NCBI GenBank assembly: GCA_002495685.1
Contig: DAGJ01000022.1
Span: 1-20,479, forward strand
Origin: Methanobrevibacter sp. UBA412
Lineage (GTDB): Archaea; Methanobacteriota; Methanobacteria; Methanobacteriales; Methanobacteriaceae
Reading direction: 5' to 3'
DNA: 20,479 bases
Shown here: positions 14,670 through 20,479 of the stretch, piece after piece
How positions within the stretch are numbered: position 1 is the first letter of the stretch
Layout: each line of letters starts with the position of its first letter
The notes under the pieces: generated by a model
Databases searched by the model: none
The model's input: only the letters and a program-made list of their open reading frames with translations
Told to the model about the DNA's origin: nothing
Made by a program: the position numbers and the translations under genes

Positions 14670-15635
14670 TTGGATTTAAAGGATCTTATAAAATCTCTTC
14701 AGTCTTTTAATGGTGTAACCAGAAAAAATGATATAAGTAAAGTTACAGACTCTCTAAAATCTGTTTATAACATTTCAGGGAATGTTTTATTAGACTTTGG
14801 TGATGATGCATCAGCTATTGATATTGGGAATAATCAAGTGATACTTTTTGCAGCAGATGGTATATGGGGTCAATTGATGAACACAAATCCTTACTGGGCA
14901 GGATATTGTAGTGTTCTTGTTAATGTTAATGATATTGCAGCAATGGGTGGAAAACCTTTAGCAATGGTGGATATATTATCAATTAAGCATGATAAAATTT
15001 ATGATGAGCTTATGAAAGGGATTAAAGATGGTTGTGAAAAATTTAATATTCCTTTAGTTGGTGGACATCTTCACCCTGATGCAGATTTTGATTCTATTGG
15101 AATGGCAATTATTGGGATTGCTAATAAAGATAAATTAATCACCAGTTTTGGGGCTAATGTTGGAGATAAAGTATTAGTTGCTATAGATATTGAAGGAAGA
15201 CAACACCATGATTTCCCTTTAAATTGGGATACTACTTATTTAAAAGATGAAACTTTAGTTCAAAATCAAATTAAAGTTATGAAAGATTTAGGTGAATCTG
15301 GACTTGTTACTGCAGGTAAAGATATAAGTAATCCTGGAGTATTAGGTACTCTTGAAATGTTATGTGAATGCTCTGATGTTGGTGCTTGTGTTCGTTTAGA
15401 ATCTATTCCCCGAAATCCTAAAGTGGATTGGGAGGATTGGTTAAAATCTTATCCTGGTGCAGCATTTGTTTTAACTTCTCCTGTTGAGAATACTCAAGGA
15501 GTTATTGATATGCTTTCTAAATTTGATTTTACTGTGTCTGTTGTTGGTGATGTAATTAGTGAAAAATCTTTATATGTTGAATATAAGGATGAACGTTTAG
15601 TTTTATTTAATCAAAAGGTTAATCCCGTATTATAA
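14670..15635 (+). CDS. mmp2: Methanogenesis marker protein 2 (AIR synthase-like)
   Basis: Member of the PurM/ThiL/HypE/SelD fold group, which use ATP to make phosphorylated or adenylated intermediates; this branch is restricted to methanogens. Visible features are the glycine-acidic loop [12 protein letters not shown], the ADGIWGQ segment, [20 protein letters not shown], and [19 protein letters not shown]. The start is placed at TTG 14670 (321 residues, reading [13 protein letters not shown]). GAGGTG at 14657-14662 is seven bases before it, but only one base before the in-frame ATG at 14664, and it overlaps the ATG at 14655. Homologues typically begin with a MD-like dipeptide, from memory. 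The substrate is unknown. Confidence 0.9.
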   Translation: MDLKDLIKSLQSFNGVTRKNDISKVTDSLKSVYNISGNVLLDFGDDASAIDIGNNQVILFAADGIWGQLMNTNPYWAGYCSVLVNVNDIAAMGGKPLAMVDILSIKHDKIYDELMKGIKDGCEKFNIPLVGGHLHPDADFDSIGMAIIGIANKDKLITSFGANVGDKVLVAIDIEGRQHHDFPLNWDTTYLKDETLVQNQIKVMKDLGESGLVTAGKDISNPGVLGTLEMLCECSDVGACVRLESIPRNPKVDWEDWLKSYPGAAFVLTSPVENTQGVIDMLSKFDFTVSVVGDVISEKSLYVEYKDERLVLFNQKVNPVL

Positions 15636-15731
15636 ATTAAAGAAAAGTTAATGTATATACATTTTTTTGGTAAATATAATTTAATTATAAAAAAAAGTTA
15701 ATAAAAAAAAGTTAATAGGATTTGGAAACTT
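15636..15731 (+). promoter_or_regulatory. Promoter region of the marker 3-17 operon, with palindrome and repeats
   Basis: The 96-base gap holds a perfect 14-base palindrome, AATGTATATACATT (15650-15663), then a TATA candidate TAAATATAA (15671-15679). The string AAAAGTTAAT occurs three times, at 15643-15652, 15693-15702 and 15707-15716. The palindrome lies just upstream of the TATA box and shares the ATGTATA/TATACAT half-sites of the stress-gene operator at 5944-5967. An expected start near 15700 would put two repeats at the start of the transcript. Confidence 0.45.
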
Positions 15732-17372
15732 ATGTTAGTTAAAATTAATGGTGAAGATGTTGATATTCCTGAAGGTTCTACAATAAAGGATGCAATTAAT
15801 ATAAGTAATGCTCCTTATAGTCAAGGTAGTTTAATTTGTTTAATTAAGGGACAATCTGAATTAGAAGGGAATATTAATAAATATAAAATTAAATCTCCTA
15901 AAGGTAGTGTTATTATAGAATTGTCTGATGCTCCTGAAGCTAAACCTTTAGTTGATTTTTGGAAATCTCATTATTCTGATTTTAATGGTTTAAGTGTTAG
16001 ATGGACTAGTAATAATGAAGTTGCAGTAGGGCCTGTTACTACTGATTTTACTCCATCTAAAGAAAATCATAAATATTGGGATAGAGATGTTTTATTAAGT
16101 CTTTCTGGTTTTAGTCGTGATGCGACTCATATAATTTTTGCAAAAGAAGATATGGAAAATGTTTATGGTGTTCCTGAAGGTACAAATAATGGTGTTTTTG
16201 CTAAAGTTATTGGTGGAGTTCGTACTTTACGTCAATTAACTGATGATGATGATATAATTAGTGTTGAACCTATTATAGAGCGTAGTACTGTAACAGATTC
16301 ATCTTCTGTTAGTGAATTAAGCACACCTTTAGCTGAAGGTAATCAATTATTCACATATTGTCTTGTTGAACCTAATGTTAATTCTTCAAAATCTGTTGAA
16401 CAATTCTTTTCAGTTATTCATGATAATACTATTAAGGTTGATTATGAATCTAATTCTTTCATTGGAGAATTTTGGTTACAAGGAATCACTAAACCTGTTG
16501 AAGAGATTACAGAACGTAAAAGAGGTACTGTAACTTTACGTAATTCTGGTAAAGGTAAAGGAAAAATTTATATTTATCGTGAAGATCGTGTTAGAGTTAA
16601 TAGTCACACTACAATAGGTAAAGTTGTTAAAGGTATGGAATTAATAGATATTGCAAGTTATGGGGATGTTATTACAATTCATTCTAATCCTGAACCTATT
16701 AAAACTTTAACAAAAACACAGAAAGAAGTTGAGGAAGAATTAAAAAATAGGGGTATTAAACAGGAACGTGTTGGTGTTACTGAGGATGATGCTATTATAG
16801 TTGAACAAATCCCTAATGAAACAATGGATATTATAAAAGCGGGAAAAGTTCAAACTAAAGGATTAAATAAAACTGATTTAATTCTTATTAAAATGACTGA
16901 TAAAGCTCCACGTACAAGATGGTACTTTGATAAATTAACTGGATTAGTTGAAAAACCAATTGGAACTTTAAAAGTATACTTTGCAGTGCAAGATATGCAT
17001 ATTTTCATGTTTGCAGGTGATGATAGGGAAGCTAAAGGTATTTTACCTGAAAACACTCCAAAGGATATTGTTAAAGCTGGAAGTATTGGGGTAACTAACA
17101 TGAGTCGTAAGAATCTTGGTATTATTGGAATTCGTACAAAGGATAATGATGAGTTTGGTCCTACAGCGGAACCTTTCGATGGAACTAATATTATAGGTGA
17201 AGTAGTATCTGATTTAAATGATATTCATGGTTTAAAAGAGAATGATATAGTTTACCTACGAGAAGTTAACCCTGAACATATTGATGAAGAAACATTAGAA
17301 GAATTAGATACTGAAGAATTCCCTGAAGATACTGATATGATGGATGAAAGTATTAAAAAAGCATTAAAATAA
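15732..17372 (+). CDS. mmp3: Methanogenesis marker protein 3 (UPF0288 family)
   Basis: This 546-residue methanogen-specific protein is a component of the complex that activates methyl-coenzyme M reductase. It opens with an MLVKINGEDVDIPEGSTIKD ubiquitin-like strand pattern (1-20). The middle, about 200-330, carries QFFSVIHDNTIKVDYES and GTVTLRNSGKGKGKIYIYRE, weakly cyclophilin-like. The C-terminal third has KAPRTRWYFDKLTGLVEKP, then VTNMSRKNLGIIGIR and the EFGPTAEPFDGTNIIGEV segment. The last 30 residues are acidic. There are very few cysteines, so it is unlikely to hold iron-sulfur clusters by itself. It leads a plus-strand run with markers 6, 5, 15 and 17 separated by at most 40 bases. Confidence 0.94.
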   Translation: MLVKINGEDVDIPEGSTIKDAINISNAPYSQGSLICLIKGQSELEGNINKYKIKSPKGSVIIELSDAPEAKPLVDFWKSHYSDFNGLSVRWTSNNEVAVGPVTTDFTPSKENHKYWDRDVLLSLSGFSRDATHIIFAKEDMENVYGVPEGTNNGVFAKVIGGVRTLRQLTDDDDIISVEPIIERSTVTDSSSVSELSTPLAEGNQLFTYCLVEPNVNSSKSVEQFFSVIHDNTIKVDYESNSFIGEFWLQGITKPVEEITERKRGTVTLRNSGKGKGKIYIYREDRVRVNSHTTIGKVVKGMELIDIASYGDVITIHSNPEPIKTLTKTQKEVEEELKNRGIKQERVGVTEDDAIIVEQIPNETMDIIKAGKVQTKGLNKTDLILIKMTDKAPRTRWYFDKLTGLVEKPIGTLKVYFAVQDMHIFMFAGDDREAKGILPENTPKDIVKAGSIGVTNMSRKNLGIIGIRTKDNDEFGPTAEPFDGTNIIGEVVSDLNDIHGLKENDIVYLREVNPEHIDEETLEELDTEEFPEDTDMMDESIKKALK

Positions 17373-17410
17373 TAAATATTATGATTTAAGAATATAAGGA
17401 AGGATTAATT

Positions 17411-17893
17411 ATGAAAGAAGCAGAAGCACATCTTACTATGAGTCCAAAATTAGATTCTGAAGATTTAGATCCTGAAGTTGTAAATCGTATGATTATTCTT
17501 GGACCACGAGCTAATGTTAGTGAAAGTGAATTAACAAGTGAATTACATTTACTTGGATTACCACTCACAATAAAAGAAACCTGTTATGGTGCAATGGTTA
17601 GTGGGAAAAAAGAAGATGTTAAAAAAGCAATTATTGAAATACGTAAATTAGATCCATATAACATTTTTACAAAAGATCGTGGATTCGCACCAGGTGACCC
17701 ACGTCGTTGTAGAGGGCATCGTTTAGGTCCTCGTGAAGGTTTTCACCAATTAGAAAGAGAATATGAACTTTTGGATTATGTTGGTGAAGCATTAAAGAAT
17801 CCAAGACCTGTTGAAATAGTTAAACCTAAACCAATTGATGTTGATGAATTTAAAAGTATTGTTAATGAATCAATAAAAAAAGAAAAAAAATAA
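17411..17893 (+). CDS. mmp6: Methanogenesis marker protein 6
   Basis: This 160-residue protein is found only in methanogens and relatives that use methyl-coenzyme M reductase, and is associated with the enzyme's activation machinery. The recognisable core is [20 protein letters not shown] (26-45), then the [10 protein letters not shown] stretch with Cys58. The highly conserved [17 protein letters not shown] (90-106) contains Cys100, followed by [19 protein letters not shown]. The two cysteines could be functional but do not form a standard cluster motif. The C-terminus is a lysine-rich tail. AGGAAGGA precedes the ATG, 38 bases after marker 3. It is part of the marker operon. Confidence 0.94.
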   Translation: MKEAEAHLTMSPKLDSEDLDPEVVNRMIILGPRANVSESELTSELHLLGLPLTIKETCYGAMVSGKKEDVKKAIIEIRKLDPYNIFTKDRGFAPGDPRRCRGHRLGPREGFHQLEREYELLDYVGEALKNPRPVEIVKPKPIDVDEFKSIVNESIKKEKK

Positions 17894-17933
17894 TAAAAGA
17901 ATGATTTTAATAAAAAAAATGGTGTGATTTAAT

Positions 17934-18587
17934 ATGGTGAAAGTAGCAATTTATCCCCCTAACTCTTTAGTATTAGCAGATTTAATAGAAAGAAAAGGTC
18001 ATACAGCTTTAGCTTTACAAAAAGAAATGAGAAAGAAAATTAAAGATCCAGAAATAGATTCTCCTCCAATGAATATTACTGAAGAAGATCCTATTAAAGG
18101 ATTACAATATGCTGCAATTGAAGTTCCTTCTGGTGTTCGTGGAAGAATGGCAATTATAGGCCCTCTTATAGATGAAGCAGAAGCAGCAATACTTGTTGAT
18201 GGTGCACCTTATGGGTTTGGTTGTGTTGGTTGTCAACGTACTAATGAATTAAGTATTTTCTGTTTACGTAAAAAAGATATTCCGCAATTAGAACTTGAAT
18301 ATCCTAGTAGTCGTGAAGGTGCAATGGATATGGTTAATCAAGTTAATGAATTTTTAGACAGTTTGGATAATCCAGAAGCTTTAAAAGAAAAATCTAAACA
18401 AATTGAAAGTTCTGGAAATCAAGATATTAGCACTGAAGACAATCTTGAAGAGGAACCATTAGAAAGTTCAAAAACTCAAAATAATAATGAAGAAACACCT
18501 TCTGAAGAACACATGAAAACTGAAGAAGAAAGAAAAGTGAGTAAAGATGATCTTGTAGCATCTTTAAAATCTAAAGGAGGTTACTAA
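17934..18587 (+). CDS. mmp5: Methanogenesis marker protein 5, with an acidic C-terminal linker
   Basis: Methanogen-specific protein of unknown activity. The folded part is about residues 1-145: [20 protein letters not shown] (1-20), [22 protein letters not shown] (63-84), and [20 protein letters not shown] (91-110) with Cys97, Cys100 and Cys110, a possible metal or thiol site. Residues 146-203 are a low-complexity linker rich in Glu, Ser, Asn and Lys. The protein then ends in a short basic segment, [14 protein letters not shown]. The Shine-Dalgarno site for the next gene (AGGAGGT) is inside this final segment, and marker 15 begins at the very next base after the stop, so the two are translationally coupled. 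217 residues. Confidence 0.93.
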   Translation: MVKVAIYPPNSLVLADLIERKGHTALALQKEMRKKIKDPEIDSPPMNITEEDPIKGLQYAAIEVPSGVRGRMAIIGPLIDEAEAAILVDGAPYGFGCVGCQRTNELSIFCLRKKDIPQLELEYPSSREGAMDMVNQVNEFLDSLDNPEALKEKSKQIESSGNQDISTEDNLEEEPLESSKTQNNNEETPSEEHMKTEEERKVSKDDLVASLKSKGGY

Positions 18588-19826
18588 ATGGTTAAAATTG
18601 CATTAGTATCCTGTGGTACAGAATATAGTGGGATACAAAAAGAAATAGAAAAAGCAGCATTAACTTTTGGTGCAGAAATCATACTTCCAGAAATAGATTT
18701 AGATTATATTGAGGAAGCATATGAAAAATTTGGTTTCTCAGCACAAAGTTCAAGTTTAAAATTAATGATAGCAAGAGCAGTTAGTATTGTTGAAGGTCGA
18801 TGTAAACCTGATGCTGTTTTTGTAGCTTCTTGTTTCCGTTGTGCTGAAGCAGCACTTGTAAGAAATGAAATCAGAAGATACTTACAAGATAACACTCGTA
18901 TACCAGTTGTAACTTACTCATTTACTGAAAGAACTAAAGCAGATGAACTTTTCATACGTATGGAAGCTTTAGCAACCACTGTAACTAGAAGAAGTATTCT
19001 TGCACGTGAAAAACAAGAAGGATTAACATTAGGTTTAGATTCAGGTTCAACTACAACAAAAGCAGTGTTAATGGAAAATAATAAAGTAATAGGTACAGGT
19101 TGGACTTTAACTAAAGATATTATGGAATCTGTAAATAAAGCTGCAGATGAAGCATTTGAAAGCTCAGGATACGGATGGAATGATATTGATGGAATTGGAA
19201 CTACTGGTTATGGTCGATTAACTATTGGTAAAAAATTAAATGCAGAACTAGTTCAAGAAGAATTAAGTGTTAATGCTAAAGGAGCAGTATACCTTGCAGG
19301 CCATCAAAAAGGAGAAGCAACAGTATTAGATATTGGTGGTATGGATAATAAGGTTATTACAGTAAATGATGGAATACCTGATAACTTTACTATGGGGGGA
19401 ATTTGTGCAGGAGCATCTGGAAGATTCCTTGATATGACTAGTAGAAGATTAGATGTTGATATTACAGAATTAGGACCATTAGCTGTTAAAGGAAATTATA
19501 GAAGAGCACAATTAAACAGTTATTGTATTGTATTTGGTATACAAGATTTAGTTACAACCCTTGCTGCAGGTGGATCAAAAGAAGATGTTGCTGCAGCTGC
19601 ATGTCACAGTGTATCTGAACAAGTTTATGAACAACAACTTCAAGAAATTGATATAAGAGAACCATTAATACAAGTTGGAGGTACTAGTTTAATCACTGGA
19701 CTTGTTGAAGCTGTTAGTGAAACATTAGGTGGAATAGATGTTATAGTGCCAGAATACTCACAACATATTGGTGCTGTAGGTTCTGCTTTACTTGTAAGTG
19801 GAATGGGAAATAGAAACCAACAATAA
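18588..19826 (+). CDS. mmp15: Methanogenesis marker protein 15 (BadF/BadG/HgdC-type ATPase)
   Basis: ATPase of the ASKHA fold related to the activators of 2-hydroxyacyl-CoA dehydratases and benzoyl-CoA reductase, which use ATP to drive an electron to low potential. Phosphate loops: [12 protein letters not shown] (149-160) and DIGGMDNKV (248-256). Adenosine side: [10 protein letters not shown] (363-372). The two cysteines that hold the inter-subunit 4Fe-4S cluster in activators are present as Cys273 ([12 protein letters not shown]) and Cys313 (NSYCIVFG). An N-terminal extension of about 145 residues, with Cys9, Cys72, Cys82 and Cys85 (ASCFRCAEA), is extra to the plain activators. It starts right at the marker 5 stop. 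ATP-driven reduction in methyl-coenzyme M reductase maturation is a plausible role. Confidence 0.95.
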   Translation: MVKIALVSCGTEYSGIQKEIEKAALTFGAEIILPEIDLDYIEEAYEKFGFSAQSSSLKLMIARAVSIVEGRCKPDAVFVASCFRCAEAALVRNEIRRYLQDNTRIPVVTYSFTERTKADELFIRMEALATTVTRRSILAREKQEGLTLGLDSGSTTTKAVLMENNKVIGTGWTLTKDIMESVNKAADEAFESSGYGWNDIDGIGTTGYGRLTIGKKLNAELVQEELSVNAKGAVYLAGHQKGEATVLDIGGMDNKVITVNDGIPDNFTMGGICAGASGRFLDMTSRRLDVDITELGPLAVKGNYRRAQLNSYCIVFGIQDLVTTLAAGGSKEDVAAAACHSVSEQVYEQQLQEIDIREPLIQVGGTSLITGLVEAVSETLGGIDVIVPEYSQHIGAVGSALLVSGMGNRNQQ

Positions 19827-19866
19827 AAAAAATTATTTATTTTTTTATGAGGAGGTTAATTAAGTT

Positions 19867-20433
19867 ATGATAATTGAATCAAATGATCATGAAGGGGCAA
19901 AAGTTTATGAAATGATAACAAAACAAATCTTACAAGATTTGTTATTAGCTCCTGCACTCTCAGATTTAAAAGCATACGTAAATCCTAATGAAGTAGTTTT
20001 CATTATGGCAATGAAAATGAAGAAAACTTCTAAAGCTAAACATTTAAATGAAGTTTCAAGTTCAGTTTATGATCCTGAAAAGGATTTAACTACAATAACT
20101 ATTAATGATGAAAATTTTTTACCTAATATTTTAAAGAAATTATGGAAAGAATTAGGAAGAGAAAATGTTCATCAACCAAGTAGATATATTATAGAATTAT
20201 CTGGAAAAAAAGAAGTAGATAATTGGGTTATAGATAATCCATATGAAAACCTTAAAAGAAGATGTTATGATGCAATGTTCCGTATAGTTCCTGAAGGATT
20301 TAAAATAATAAAAGATATGTCTAAAAATGATATAGTTGCAGTAGTTGCTACAGATGAACTTATCAAAGATAAATGGATTGACCATTGTCAAAAATTTATA
20401 GAGGAATTAGAAAACACAGAATATTTATATTAA
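19867..20433 (+). CDS. mmp17: Methanogenesis marker protein 17
   Basis: Methanogen-specific 188-residue protein reported as a component of the complex that activates methyl-coenzyme M reductase. Recognisable parts are EGAKVYEMITKQILQDLLL (9-27), a strand VVFIMAMKMKKTSKAKH, the NILKKLWKELGRENVHQPSR helix-turn, and RRCYDAMFRIVPEG. No classic cluster motif is seen; the isolated cysteines are in RRCYD and DHCQKF. The gene follows marker 15 after 40 bases, with a strong GAGGAGG about 11 bases before the ATG, so it has its own good translation signal. The next gene, not in the window, is expected to be another marker (often 7). Confidence 0.93.
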   Translation: MIIESNDHEGAKVYEMITKQILQDLLLAPALSDLKAYVNPNEVVFIMAMKMKKTSKAKHLNEVSSSVYDPEKDLTTITINDENFLPNILKKLWKELGRENVHQPSRYIIELSGKKEVDNWVIDNPYENLKRRCYDAMFRIVPEGFKIIKDMSKNDIVAVVATDELIKDKWIDHCQKFIEELENTEYLY

Positions 20434-20479
20434 AAAATTTCAATTCTTCTCTTTTTATGGTTTTGTAGAAACCCTTTAT

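Noticed and set aside
20445..20465. Short GGTTT...AAACC inverted repeat at the window end
   Set aside because: Only five base pairs and cut off by the window edge; cannot be judged as a terminator or repeat.
1..20479. CRISPR arrays, tRNA or rRNA genes
   Set aside because: No regularly spaced repeats and no GC-rich structured RNA islands, which stand out in AT-rich archaeal genomes, were seen.

Overview
The window reads as chromosomal DNA from a very AT-rich methanogenic archaeon of the order Methanobacteriales, most likely a gut-type genus such as Methanosphaera or Methanobrevibacter. The evidence is a run of methanogenesis marker proteins, archaeal housekeeping genes (transcription factor S, Nob1), GGTGA/GGAGG ribosome binding sites, and TATA-box promoters with T-rich stretches behind genes. 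The genus is an inference from composition and gene content. No rRNA, tRNA or CRISPR array was seen.

Layout. (1) 120-2962: iorA, iorB and a small unknown gene form an operon for indolepyruvate:ferredoxin oxidoreductase. (2) 3124-4059: a lone 3-hydroxyacyl-CoA dehydrogenase, unusual in a methanogen. (3) 4094-5887: a complete-looking IS1182-type insertion sequence with an intact transposase and terminal inverted repeats. (4) 5910-6924: a universal stress protein behind a promoter with strong inverted repeats, then a PadR-type regulator. (5) 7052-9195, minus strand: an arylacetate/phenylacetate-CoA ligase, a tandem-ACT protein and transcription factor S. (6) 9484-11273: a sodium:solute symporter with a 57-residue membrane accessory protein, divergent from the ligase. 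(7) 11446-12773: a PRC-barrel protein, pyrE, and a convergent moaB-like gene. (8) 12861-20433: nob1, a DUF2117 protein and methanogenesis markers 2, 3, 6, 5, 15 and 17, all on the plus strand.

Two functional themes stand out. IorAB and the CoA ligase are the two halves of the aryl-acid route by which methanogens interconvert aryl acetates and aromatic 2-oxo acids. The tandem-ACT protein is a natural sensor for it, and the divergent symporter is a candidate aryl-acid importer. The right third is the marker cluster associated with assembly and ATP-dependent activation of methyl-coenzyme M reductase; the unknown DUF2117 gene sits directly upstream of it.

Four starts were moved to fit a Shine-Dalgarno motif: usp, the ACT gene, the CoA ligase and marker 2 (a TTG start). 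Nob1 was trimmed to a start that appears leaderless. One gene of only 57 codons (11100-11273) was added.
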